From: Microbacterium aurugineum
Lineage (GTDB): Bacteria > Actinomycetota > Actinomycetes > Actinomycetales > Microbacteriaceae
Length of the DNA stretch: 64,000 nucleotides
Direction: 5' to 3'
NCBI RefSeq assembly: GCF_023101205.1
Contig: NZ_CP078078.1
Span: 3,047,411 to 3,111,410 of the forward strand
Part shown: piece by piece, positions 1 through 7,647 of the stretch
Position numbering within the stretch: the stretch's first letter is position 1
Layout: each line of letters opens with the position of its first letter
The notes under the pieces: model-generated
What the model saw: the letters and a program-made list of their open reading frames with translations, nothing else
The model's database searches: none
What the model was told of the DNA's origin: nothing
Program-made: the position numbers and the translations under genes

Positions 1-61
1 CGGTCACGATCTCCCGGCGGCGCGCCTCAGGGTCACGTCGCCGACGCGCACCATGCTTCAT
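1..61 (-). CDS. TetR-family regulator, N-terminal start only
   Basis: Only the first 20 codons lie inside the window and the rest runs off its left edge. The ATG at 61 is preceded by a strong G-rich ribosome binding site (CCAAGGGGGG). The encoded start, rich in arginine and containing RDPEARRREIV, looks like the run-in to a TetR helix-turn-helix. A perfect ATGTAC-N4-GTACAT inverted repeat sits 25 bp upstream, as expected for an autoregulated TetR gene. The family call rests on a short stretch and on that operator, so it is tentative. The target cannot be seen. Confidence 0.5.
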   Translation of the reverse strand, partial: MKHGARRRRDPEARRREIVT

Positions 62-85
62 CCCGCCCCCCTTGGACATCCGTAC

Positions 86-101
86 ATGTACTTTTGTACA
101 T
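86..101. promoter_or_regulatory. Palindromic operator ATGTAC-TTTT-GTACAT
   Basis: A perfect 6+6 bp inverted repeat with a 4-base spacer, lying inside a longer GTACATGTAC palindrome. It is upstream of the TetR-like start at 61 and downstream of the exporter gene that ends at 141, so it most likely serves the TetR-like gene. Size and symmetry suit a TetR dimer. The binding protein is inferred. Confidence 0.55.
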
Positions 102-133
102 TTCGGGATTGTGAGGATGCTGGGAGCGGGCCG

Positions 134-189
134 TGCGGGATCAAAAACGGACCGGGCGTCGCGTGTTCCGGCCCCTTTCTGATCCCGCA
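134..189 (-). terminator. Hairpin overlapping the end of the EamA gene
   Basis: TGCGGGATCA (134-143) pairs with TGATCCCGCA (180-189), and the stem continues inward to about 21 bp with three mismatches. It covers the last 16 codons of the exporter gene, whose stop is at 141-143. It is a plausible rho-independent-like stop for the long minus-strand operon that begins at 6554. The arginine-rich C-terminus of the exporter is encoded inside the hairpin, so the element may have been inserted and extended the reading frame. Confidence 0.5.
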
Positions 190-1154
190 ACATTCGATGG
201 ATGGAACTTCATGCGGATCACGGCGAGCATGCCCGCGAGGGTGAGGACGATGCCCCCCGCCTGCATGGGCCCCGGCAGCGGGGAGAGACCGACGGCAGCA
301 GAGGCGACGCCGACGACCGGCGGTACGGCCAGGCCGAGAAGCGCAGCATAGGCGGGGCCCGCGGTCAGAATGATGCGGTGCTGCACCACGTAGGCGGGCA
401 CGTAGATCCCCAACCCCAGCACCAACAGGGCGATGAGCGTGACCAGCGCCACCGGCCCGCCGCCGCTCACCTCCGCGGCCGCCCACACCACCAGCGGCAT
501 GCTCCCCAGGGTGAAGACGGGCAGGATGCGCGGGGTCATCGGGCCGCGGTAGCCCCGATTGACGTGGGCGAAGTAGAGCCCGTAGACGGCCATCGAGAGC
601 ATCGCGCCGACGGCCGCCAGCACCCCCCAGACGAGGCCGGGCTCTGCGGCACCGCGCAGGCGAGGAACGATGTACAGCACGGCACCAGCGATGGCGATGA
701 CGGTCGCTACCAGTACGAGGGGCCGAACCCGAGCTCTCGTCAGCAGGCTCTCCAGAAGAAGCACGACGACGGGGGACAGCGCGAGGATGAGGCTGGGGAT
801 GGTGGGCCCGGCGAACGCGATCGCGATGGTCGAGAGCATCGTGTAGCCTGCGACGCCGGTGAAGGCGAGCACCCCGAGCTGCCACCAGGTGTAGCGGCGA
901 GCGGAGACGGGCGGGTGCGTCGGCGCGGATCGCCTTCCGCCCCCGTGCGACAGCAGCGCGAGCAGCAGGAGTCCGAGCGCCGCGAAGCCGGTGCGCCCTG
1001 CAGACACCACGCCGACGCCGGCTCCCTCCAGCGTGTATCCCGCGACGACCCAGGTCGCCGCGAGGAGCACGACCAACGCGAGGGATTCGAGCGCGAGCCG
1101 CACGCGATCGGTGCTCGATGAGACCGATCTCGTGGCGACCCGCGGTGCACTCAT
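141..1154 (-). CDS. EamA-family (DMT) membrane exporter
   Basis: A 337-residue protein with about ten hydrophobic segments in two five-helix halves, the layout of drug/metabolite transporters of the EamA family. After a short polar start, helices begin near residue 22 (LALESLALVVLLAATW). The C-terminal half repeats the fold (LIALLVLGLGIYVPAYVVQ). Members export small metabolites such as amino acids or sugars; the substrate here is unknown. The ATG at 1154 overlaps the TGA of the upstream dehydrogenase gene (1151-1154), so the two are translationally coupled as the last genes of the operon from 6554. The final residues are unusually polar and come from a hairpin element. Confidence 0.85.
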   Translation of the reverse strand: MSAPRVATRSVSSSTDRVRLALESLALVVLLAATWVVAGYTLEGAGVGVVSAGRTGFAALGLLLLALLSHGGGRRSAPTHPPVSARRYTWWQLGVLAFTGVAGYTMLSTIAIAFAGPTIPSLILALSPVVVLLLESLLTRARVRPLVLVATVIAIAGAVLYIVPRLRGAAEPGLVWGVLAAVGAMLSMAVYGLYFAHVNRGYRGPMTPRILPVFTLGSMPLVVWAAAEVSGGGPVALVTLIALLVLGLGIYVPAYVVQHRIILTAGPAYAALLGLAVPPVVGVASAAVGLSPLPGPMQAGGIVLTLAGMLAVIRMKFHPSNVAGSERGRNTRRPVRF

Positions 1155-2332
1155 ACCAGTGCGGCCTCGACCTGACCCCGCTCGAAGTAGGCGACGAGGT
1201 CGGGATCCAGCGGGGGGATCTCGATCGCCGAGCCGTCGCCCCGAAGGGACGCGGTGGCGAGGATGCCGGCGGCGACGGCCTCGCGCGCCGCGATCGGTGA
1301 CGTCGCCGTCAGACCACCGTGCCGCACGAACCGCAGGAACTCGGCGACGAGCAGCGCATCGGCGCCGTCGTGCCCCGCGTCCGGGACCTCGGGAACGATG
1401 AAGGTCTCGTCGGCGTCGGCCGCGCCCGCATGCCTCCGATTCCACAGCTTGACCTCGCTGCCGGCCACGTCGCCGAAGTTCTCGATGCGCCCCTCGGTGC
1501 CGATCACGGTGTAGTTGCGCCAGTAGTCGGGCGTGAAGTGGCACTGCTGGTACGACGCGAAGATCCCGCCCTCCAGCTGCATGTTCACCATCGAGATGTC
1601 CTCGACGTCGACCACCGGGTGCAGGCCGGTGAGCGCGGTCGGCGGCCAGTTGTCCATGCTGAACCAGTCCGGCATCCGCTCCCCCGTCCGGTCACGCCGG
1701 TCGGTGATCTCGCCGTACACGCTCAGCGCCCCCATCGCGGAGACCCTCTCGCTGTACGCGCCGGCGAGCCAGTGGATGATGTCGATGTCGTGCGCGCCCT
1801 TCTGCAGCAGCAGTCCCGTGGTGCGGCGGCGGTCGGCGTGCCAGTCCTTGAAGTAGAAGTCGCCTCCGTGGCCGACGAAGTGCCGCACCCACACGGCCTT
1901 GACCTGTCCGATGCGCCCGGTCTGGATGAGTCCGCGCATGAGGGTGATCACGGGCATGTGCCGCATGTTGTGGCCGATGTAGAGCCCGGTGCCGGTGCGG
2001 CGCGCGGTCTCGAGCATCCGGTCGGCGTCGGCGAGGTCGATCGCGAGGGGCTTCTCGCAGAACACCGGCACTCCGGCTTCGAGTGCCCGGATGCTGAGGG
2101 CGGCGTGCGTGTCGTCGGGGGTGAGCACCATGACGGCGTCGACGCCCGAGGCCAGCAGCTCATCGAGCGAATCGGTGATGAACGCGTCCGGGACGAGGGC
2201 GCGGGCGTCCTCGCGAGCGCGCGGGGCGAGGTCGCACACGGCGCTGATGCGTGATCCGTGCCCGGGGCGATGCACCTCTTCCTGGAGGGTCGAGCGCGCG
2301 CCGAAGCCGATGATGCCGATCTGGAGATCCAC
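1151..2332 (-). CDS. Gfo/Idh/MocA-family oxidoreductase
   Basis: A 393-residue NAD(P)-dependent sugar dehydrogenase-like protein. The N-terminus has the Rossmann motif GIIGFGARS, followed by the family's E-K-P motif (VFCEKPLAIDLADA) around residue 97 and a second domain with LLLQKGAHDIDIIHWLAG. I chose the GTG at 2332 because AGAAGGA lies just upstream and the glycine-rich motif then begins at residue 7; an in-frame extension to 2434 would add an unlikely arginine-rich leader. Such enzymes oxidise or epimerise cyclic sugars or inositols. Here the gene follows a LacI regulator and a sugar ABC importer, so it probably acts on the imported sugar. The exact substrate is unknown. Confidence 0.88.
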   Translation of the reverse strand: MDLQIGIIGFGARSTLQEEVHRPGHGSRISAVCDLAPRAREDARALVPDAFITDSLDELLASGVDAVMVLTPDDTHAALSIRALEAGVPVFCEKPLAIDLADADRMLETARRTGTGLYIGHNMRHMPVITLMRGLIQTGRIGQVKAVWVRHFVGHGGDFYFKDWHADRRRTTGLLLQKGAHDIDIIHWLAGAYSERVSAMGALSVYGEITDRRDRTGERMPDWFSMDNWPPTALTGLHPVVDVEDISMVNMQLEGGIFASYQQCHFTPDYWRNYTVIGTEGRIENFGDVAGSEVKLWNRRHAGAADADETFIVPEVPDAGHDGADALLVAEFLRFVRHGGLTATSPIAAREAVAAGILATASLRGDGSAIEIPPLDPDLVAYFERGQVEAALV

Positions 2333-2373
2333 GATGGTCCTTCTGTGTGATGAGTCTGTGCGGGATGCCGAGG

Positions 2374-3432
2374 TCAACGGGCCCGCGGTGCGGGGGCGTC
2401 GAGGTCGGTGGATCCGCCGGGGAAGAGCGTCCATGCGAAGTCGTGCAGGCGCCCGGGGGCGGGTTCGGTCTCGAGGGCGCGGTCGACGATGATGCGCGCC
2501 TGCCTCTCGTAGAAGTCGGTCGGGCCGACGGTCGTCAGTGTGGGCGCGATCAGGCGGGCGTCCGGGGTGTTGCCGACGCCCACCACCGCGACGTCGTGTG
2601 GCACCCGCAGACCGAGCATGTGCGCGGCGTTGATCGTGGCGATCGCGGCGAAGTCGGTCGTGGCGTACACCGCCCGCGGCCGGTTCTCACCCGAGAGCAA
2701 CTCGACCGCCGCCGTGAACGCGCTCGCCTGGGTGTCGGCGTACGTCACGGTCCAGTTCGGGTCCGGCTCGATGCCGGCGGCCGCCAGCTTCTCGACGTAG
2801 GGCGTGTAGCGCGTGACCTGCTCACCGGCGAGGCGCACCGCTCCCTCGGCGGCGATGCATCCGATCGCGGTGTGCCGCTCCAGCAGATGATCCATCGCGA
2901 TCTCGCATCCCGGGATCGCGTCGGAGCGGATCACGTCGAATCCCTCGGGTTCGAGGTGCTCGGAGAACACCACCAGACGCTGCCCGCGCCGGACGAGGTC
3001 GGCGAGGTTCTGCCGCGCCGACTCGTCGAGTCCCACGCCGTCCAGATAGGCCACGTCGCTCTCGACGCGGTCGAGCGCGGCATGCCAGTCGCCGTCGGCG
3101 AGGATCAGCGTGGTGAGTCCGTGCTTGTTCGCCTCGGCGTTCACCGCGTCGGCCACCGCAAGGGACCACGGGTCGCTGAGCATGTGCAACGAGAGCTGCA
3201 CCATGCCGCTGCGCCCCGTGCGGATCGCCCGCGCCGCGCTGTTCGGCCGGTAGTTGAGCTCGTCGGCCGCGGCCAGCACCCGCGCGGCCGTGGCCTCGGC
3301 GACACCGGCCCCCGAGGCCGCCCCCGCCCGTCCGGAGAACACATACGACACGGTCGCGGTCGACACCCCGGCCCGTTCGGCCACCATGCGCAGTGTCGGG
3401 CGCCGAGGCACCTGGTGCTCGCTCTTCGCCAT
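2374..3432 (-). CDS. LacI-family transcriptional regulator
   Basis: A 352-residue repressor. The N-terminal helix-turn-helix reads RMVAERAGVSTATVSYVFSG (about residues 16-35) and the rest is a periplasmic-binding-protein-like effector domain ending near residue 340. The gene lies between the permease genes (3 bp gap) and the dehydrogenase gene, so it is part of the operon it probably controls. Two TTAATCG(A/T)TTAG sites at 6595-6620, just upstream of the operon's first gene, are the likely operators. The inducer is presumably the sugar carried by the neighbouring transporter. Confidence 0.9.
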   Translation of the reverse strand: MAKSEHQVPRRPTLRMVAERAGVSTATVSYVFSGRAGAASGAGVAEATAARVLAAADELNYRPNSAARAIRTGRSGMVQLSLHMLSDPWSLAVADAVNAEANKHGLTTLILADGDWHAALDRVESDVAYLDGVGLDESARQNLADLVRRGQRLVVFSEHLEPEGFDVIRSDAIPGCEIAMDHLLERHTAIGCIAAEGAVRLAGEQVTRYTPYVEKLAAAGIEPDPNWTVTYADTQASAFTAAVELLSGENRPRAVYATTDFAAIATINAAHMLGLRVPHDVAVVGVGNTPDARLIAPTLTTVGPTDFYERQARIIVDRALETEPAPGRLHDFAWTLFPGGSTDLDAPAPRAR

Positions 3433-3435
3433 GTC

Positions 3436-4329
3436 TCAGCCCTTCGATCCGCTGAACGCGATGCCCTGGATGAACTGCCGCTGCAGGATCATGAAGGTCA
3501 CCAGCATCGGGAGCGTCGCCAGCAGCGCACCCGCCATCAGCACCGGGTAGTCCGTGCCGTGGATGCCGACCAGCTGCGAGAGCCCGACCGACAGTGGCAT
3601 CTTCGCGGGGTCGGTCGTCACGATCAACGGCCAGAGCAGATCGTTCCAGGACCACAGCACGGTGAACACCACAAGTGCGATGATGCCAGGCTTCGCGAGC
3701 GGAACCATGATCCGCCAGAAGGTCTGCCACGGATTCGCGCCGTCGATGCGCGCGGCCTCCTCGAGCTCGGCGGGCATCGACATGAAGAACTGCCGCATCA
3801 GGAAGGTGCCGAACGCGCTGAAGATGCCGGGCACGATGAGCGCCTGCAGGGTGTTGAGCCACCCCAGCGACTGGATGATCTCGTACTGCGGCAGCAGGTA
3901 GAGCTGCGACGGCACCATCAGCACCGAGAGGAACACCACGAACAGGGCATTGCGCCCGGGGAACGGGATACGTGCGAACGCGTAGCCCGCCATCGTGCAC
4001 AGCACCACCTGTCCGACCGTGCGCCCGACCGTGAGGAGCACGGAGTTCAGGAACATCTGCCCGAACGGCATCGAGTCGAAGACCTCGGCGAAGTTCGTGA
4101 ACACCCATTCACGCGGCAGGAACGACGGCGGCACCTGCACCGAGTCCGACAGCGTCTTGAACGAGGTCAGCAGCTGCCAGACGAACGGGAAGACCATCAG
4201 CACGGCGCCGAGGAGGAGCACGAGGTGCACGATCCAGAGGCCACGATTCCTCGGCTTCCCGGCGCGCGTGCCCGAGCGGCCCGCGGGAGCGCCGACCACG
4301 GCGCGCGTGTCGAGCGAGACGTCACTCAT
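3436..4329 (-). CDS. Sugar ABC transporter permease (MalG/CUT1 type)
   Basis: A 297-residue inner-membrane permease with six predicted helices. The family's EAA loop is clear (EEAARIDGANPWQTFWRI, about residues 190-207). The N-terminus is a polar arm before the first helix (IVHLVLLLGAVLMVFPFVW). It pairs with the permease encoded at 4322-5281, overlapping it by 8 bp, and with the lipoprotein at 5286-6554. No ATPase gene is present, typical of actinobacterial CUT1 importers that share an MsiK-like ATPase encoded elsewhere. It ends in GSKG, a common MalG-type terminus. Confidence 0.93.
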   Translation of the reverse strand: MSDVSLDTRAVVGAPAGRSGTRAGKPRNRGLWIVHLVLLLGAVLMVFPFVWQLLTSFKTLSDSVQVPPSFLPREWVFTNFAEVFDSMPFGQMFLNSVLLTVGRTVGQVVLCTMAGYAFARIPFPGRNALFVVFLSVLMVPSQLYLLPQYEIIQSLGWLNTLQALIVPGIFSAFGTFLMRQFFMSMPAELEEAARIDGANPWQTFWRIMVPLAKPGIIALVVFTVLWSWNDLLWPLIVTTDPAKMPLSVGLSQLVGIHGTDYPVLMAGALLATLPMLVTFMILQRQFIQGIAFSGSKG

Positions 4330-5281
4330 AGTGCACCCACTTCTTCTGCAGACGGAACTGCACGATCGTGAGGATCAGGATGATCACGAGCAGGAGGAAG
4401 GCGACGGCCGCCGCATAGCCGCGGTCGTTGTCGAGGAAGCCCGCTTCGTAGAAGAGATAGACGACGGTGCGGGTGTTCGGCATCGCGGGGTTGCTGCGTC
4501 CGAGCATCATGTAGATCAGGTCGAACACCTGCAGCGCCCCGATCACGCTGATCACGCTGACGAAGAAGATCGACGGCGACAGCAGCGGGATCGTGATCGA
4601 GAAGAACTTGCGCACAGGACCCGCGCCGTCGAGGTCGGCCGCCTCCATGATCGTGTCGGGGATGCCCTGGAGACCGGCGAGGAAGATCACGATGTTGGTG
4701 CCCAGCCCCGCCCAGATCCCGACGACGGCGATCGCGATCAACGCGGTGTTCGGGTCGGTGAGCCAACTGCGCCCCTCGATGCCGACGGCCCCCAGAGCGG
4801 CGTTGAGCACCCCGTAGTCGCCGTTGTAGATCATGCGCCAGACCAGCGCGATGGCAGCCGGCATCGTGACGACGGGGATGAAGTACAGCGTGCGGTAGGC
4901 GCTGCGGCCCTTGAGCCCGGCGGTGTTCAGCAGGGCGGCGATCCCGACCGCGAGAGGGATGCCGATGAGCGCGATGACCGTGTAGATCGCGGTGTTGCGG
5001 AGGGCCCCGATGAGCTCGGGATCCTGGAACAGACGCGTGTAGTTCTCGATGCCCACCCACTCGGACCCGCCGAACGGCCCCGACTTCGTGAACGAGATGA
5101 TGAGGGTCCGGACGGTCGGCCACAGGTAGAACACGGCGATGCCCAGTGCGGTCGGCCCGAGGAAGACCAGCGCCCACCAGGGCGAAGCTCCGGGACTCCG
5201 ACGGCGGCGACGGACGCCGGAGCCCTGCGGCTCCGGCATCCGCTCCGCCGTCTCGACCGCGCGCGGCGCGAGGACGGTCAT
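4322..5281 (-). CDS. Sugar ABC transporter permease (MalF/CUT1 type)
   Basis: A 319-residue permease with a long arginine-rich cytoplasmic N-terminus (about residues 1-35) and six membrane segments beginning at WWALVFLGPTALGIAVFY. The EAA loop is MEAADLDGAGPVRKFFSI near residue 215. It lies 4 bp after the solute-binding protein gene and overlaps the second permease, so one transcript encodes the transporter. The pair should form the heterodimeric channel of a carbohydrate importer. The sugar cannot be told from sequence. Confidence 0.93.
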   Translation of the reverse strand: MTVLAPRAVETAERMPEPQGSGVRRRRRSPGASPWWALVFLGPTALGIAVFYLWPTVRTLIISFTKSGPFGGSEWVGIENYTRLFQDPELIGALRNTAIYTVIALIGIPLAVGIAALLNTAGLKGRSAYRTLYFIPVVTMPAAIALVWRMIYNGDYGVLNAALGAVGIEGRSWLTDPNTALIAIAVVGIWAGLGTNIVIFLAGLQGIPDTIMEAADLDGAGPVRKFFSITIPLLSPSIFFVSVISVIGALQVFDLIYMMLGRSNPAMPNTRTVVYLFYEAGFLDNDRGYAAAVAFLLLVIILILTIVQFRLQKKWVHYE

Positions 5282-5285
5282 ACGA

Positions 5286-6554
5286 TCAGTCCTGCTCGGC
5301 GTCCAGTGCCGCCTGCATCTGGGCGGCGAGATCCTGGAGGCCGTCCTTCGGGGTCACCGCACCCGACCACACCTGGGAGAGCACCTCGCTCTCGATGCTC
5401 GTCCAGGCGGAGGTGTTCTTGGACACCGGGTACGGGACGGCGTTCTCGAGCGCGTCGATGTAGACCTGCAGGTCGTACTGGGGAAGCGCGTCGACCCACG
5501 CCTGCTGCGTGCCGTCGAACGCCGGGATCACGGTGCCGGTCTCGGCCTGGATCTTCGCGGCCTGCTCACCGGAGGCGAACTCGGCGAACATCTTGGCCTC
5601 GGCGAGGTGGGCGCTCTTCGCGTTGGCGACGTTTCCGACACCGTGGATCACGCTCTGGTTGCCTTCGGCGCCGGCGGGCAGCGGTGCCACGTCGACGTCA
5701 CCGCCGATGTCGGCGTTGTCCGCGTAGGCGATGGCCGCCCACGACCCGTTCTGGAACATGGCGACCTTGCCGGAGAGGAAGAAGTCCTCGGGGTTGGTGT
5801 CGGTCATCTGCTGTGCCGTGGGCGAAGAGCCGGCGGCGATCAGGTCGGTCCACAGCTCGATGCCGGCGAGCGCTTCGGGCGATCCGTATCCGCTCTTCGT
5901 GCCGTCGGCGGAGATGACCTCTCCCCCGGCCTGGGCGATCGAGTTGTAGAAGTTCTCCTGGCCGTACTGGCTCGCCGCGACGCCGAACTGCCCCTTCGCG
6001 GGATCGGTGAGCTTCGCGGCGGCCGCGGTGAAGTCATCCCACGTCCACCCCGCCGAGGGGTACTCCACCCCGGCAGCGTCGAACAGCGCCTTGTTGTACC
6101 AGAGGGCGACCGTGTCGAAGTCCTTCGGGGCACCGTAGAGCTTGCCGTCGTAGGTGTACAGGTCGATCAGGCCCTCAGGGTAGTCCGCGGCGTCGATCCC
6201 GCCGTCGTCGAGAGGTGCGAGCTGGCCGTTCGAGGCGTACAGCTGGAAGTTCGGGCCGTTCATCCAGAAGACATCGGCCGCCGAGCCACCCGTCGCAGCG
6301 GTCTGCAGCTTGGTGAAGTACTCCTTGTAGGGGGTGACCTGGATGTCGATCGTGACGTTCGGGTGCTCCTTCGTGAACGCCGCGGCGATGTCCTCCATCG
6401 CGGGCTTCTGGTTCTCGTCCCAGATGGCGTAGCTGAGGGTGACGTCGCCGTCGGAGCTCTCCCCCGCGGTCGCGGAGGAGCAGGCGCTGAGGGCGAGGAC
6501 GGCGGCCGCAGACGCGGCGAGGGCGCCCAGAGCGCGGCGGGTCGTACGGGGCAT
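5286..6554 (-). CDS. Extracellular sugar-binding lipoprotein (CUT1)
   Basis: A 422-residue solute-binding protein of the family-1 (MalE-like) type. A twin-arginine-like start and hydrophobic stretch lead to a lipobox with Cys25 (ALSAC), so it should be lipid-anchored outside the membrane. Recognisable family features include KLYGAPKDFDTVALWYNKAL and ANAKSAHLAEAKMFAEF. It is the first gene of the operon; GAAGGAG precedes the ATG by a suitable distance. Upstream are two LacI-type operators. It delivers a carbohydrate to the permeases encoded just downstream. Confidence 0.93.
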   Translation of the reverse strand: MPRTTRRALGALAASAAAVLALSACSSATAGESSDGDVTLSYAIWDENQKPAMEDIAAAFTKEHPNVTIDIQVTPYKEYFTKLQTAATGGSAADVFWMNGPNFQLYASNGQLAPLDDGGIDAADYPEGLIDLYTYDGKLYGAPKDFDTVALWYNKALFDAAGVEYPSAGWTWDDFTAAAAKLTDPAKGQFGVAASQYGQENFYNSIAQAGGEVISADGTKSGYGSPEALAGIELWTDLIAAGSSPTAQQMTDTNPEDFFLSGKVAMFQNGSWAAIAYADNADIGGDVDVAPLPAGAEGNQSVIHGVGNVANAKSAHLAEAKMFAEFASGEQAAKIQAETGTVIPAFDGTQQAWVDALPQYDLQVYIDALENAVPYPVSKNTSAWTSIESEVLSQVWSGAVTPKDGLQDLAAQMQAALDAEQD

Positions 6555-6594
6555 CGGTGTCTCCTTCGACAGTGCACGAGTGCAGGAACGGGTG

Positions 6595-6620
6595 TTAATC
6601 GTTTAGCGTTAATCGATTAG
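6595..6620 (-). promoter_or_regulatory. Two tandem LacI-type operators
   Basis: TTAATCGTTTAG (6595-6606) and TTAATCGATTAG (6609-6620) lie 14 bp apart, with a perfect TAATCGATTA palindrome at 6610-6619. They are 41-66 bp upstream of the binding-lipoprotein start. The TTAATCGATTAA core is typical of LacI-family operators in actinobacterial sugar operons. The LacI protein encoded at 2374-3432 is the natural candidate to bind here. Confidence 0.75.
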
Positions 6621-6702
6621 CAAGGAGAATACCCCGCCCCTTCCCGCCCCCGCAACCCCTGCTTCACCCCCGTCCCGTCGCGTCCGTCCCGTCCGTCTCC
6701 TC

Positions 6703-6785
6703 CGCCGAGACCCCCGTTCACCGCCGACGCCCCCGCTGATTGGTGCGATCCAGAGGGGGCCTCGGCGAGCAGAGGGGGTGTCGAC
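6703..6785. repeat. Imperfect four-box palindromic element
   Basis: Four G/C-run boxes in mirror order. CGCCGAGaCCCCC (6703-6715) pairs with GGGGGcCTCGGCG (6755-6767), and a CGACGCCCCC box pairs with AGAGGGGGTGTCG. The 15-mer CAGAGGGGGTGTCGA (6770-6784) occurs exactly, inverted, at 24607-24621 in a second palindrome of the same plan. It fills the gap before the crcB pair's 3' end and could act as a terminator. It looks like a degenerate member of a dispersed repeat. Confidence 0.5.
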
Positions 6786-6830
6786 CTTCGCGACGGACCG
6801 CGGGGGGCGGGGACTGCGGCGGTCCGGGGG

Positions 6831-7190
6831 TCAGAGGGCGGTGCCGAGGGCCAGGCCGAGAGCGGCGGCGAGGACGCCGAGCAGGAGCATCCCGACCGCG
6901 TTGAACACCGCGGACCCGCGCTCGCCGTCTCGCCACAGCGCGACCGTGTCGAGCATCGCGGTGCTGAACGTCGTGTATCCGCCCAGCAGTCCGGCGCCGA
7001 GCACGAACGCCGCGTCAGGCAGAGCCGCGGTGACCACCCCGAGAGCGAAGGAGCCGGATACGTTCACGAGGAGGATGCCCCACGGGAAGCGGCGGCCGGC
7101 GAGCCGCGCGACACCGAGGTCGACGAGATAGCGCAGCACCGCACCGACTCCGCCGGCGAGCGCGGCACCGAGGAAGAGCAGCGGGGTCAC
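6831..7190 (-). CDS. crcB: CrcB/Fluc fluoride ion channel
   Basis: A 119-residue, four-helix membrane protein. Family motifs are visible: GAVLRYLVD near the start, NVSGSFALG (the N-x-x-G-x-F-x-x-G element) and GGYTTFSTAMLD. It exports fluoride as half of a dual-topology dimer. The GTG at 7190 overlaps the TGA of the neighbouring crcB copy and gives the usual length; the open frame continues upstream to 7304 but that part is only the other gene read in a different frame. Two adjacent copies usually build a heterodimer. Confidence 0.92.
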   Translation of the reverse strand: MTPLLFLGAALAGGVGAVLRYLVDLGVARLAGRRFPWGILLVNVSGSFALGVVTAALPDAAFVLGAGLLGGYTTFSTAMLDTVALWRDGERGSAVFNAVGMLLLGVLAAALGLALGTAL

Positions 7191-7561
7191 GCGGGTGCTC
7201 CGTGGCGGGGTCTGCCGAAGCGCAGACCGAGCGCCGCTCCGGCCAGTCCGAGCACCAGGCTGCCGATCGCGTACGCGGCTGCGAGCACCGGCGCGTCCGC
7301 CCACAGCTCCACCGTGCCGGTCATGAACGCGCTGTACGTCGTGAATCCGCCGAGCACACCGGTGCCGAGAGCCAGGCGGAGGTCCGTGGAGGAGGGAAGG
7401 CGCGCGGCCAGCACCCCGATCAGCACGGCTCCGAGGACGTTGGCGAGCAGCACGGCCACCGGAAAGCCACCCGCGTCGGGCAACACCAGTCCGAGTCCCA
7501 GCCTCGCCGCCGTGCCGACCATGCCGCCCACGGCGACGAGCAGGATGCGGCGGAAGGTCAT
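7187..7561 (-). CDS. crcB: CrcB/Fluc fluoride ion channel, second copy
   Basis: A 124-residue four-helix protein with GTAARLGLG, NVLGAVLIG and GGFTTYSAFMTG, matching the CrcB motifs. It is transcribed first and overlaps the next crcB by 4 bp (GTGA), so the two subunits are made together. I prefer the ATG at 7561, with AAGG about 8 bp upstream, over a GTG at 7570. I looked for a fluoride riboswitch upstream and saw none. The divergent oxidoreductase gene starts 87 bp away. Confidence 0.92.
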   Translation of the reverse strand: MTFRRILLVAVGGMVGTAARLGLGLVLPDAGGFPVAVLLANVLGAVLIGVLAARLPSSTDLRLALGTGVLGGFTTYSAFMTGTVELWADAPVLAAAYAIGSLVLGLAGAALGLRFGRPRHGAPA

Positions 7562-7647
7562 GCTCGCCACCTTAGTCGCGCGTGCCAGCGCGCCGAGTCG
7601 ATGTCAAGGGCGTGGCTCCCTCGCTCCTCGCGACGTTGACTGTTGGA

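Noticed and set aside
2347..5917. Long plus-strand open frames (2347-4371 and 3995-5917) across the first sugar operon
   Set aside because: They are antisense to well-supported transporter and regulator genes and encode only low-complexity R/H/E/G-rich sequence.
7562..7647. Possible fluoride riboswitch before crcB
   Set aside because: I could not find the conserved pseudoknot sequences; only a TTGACA-like element at 7602-7607 (minus strand) without a matching -10.
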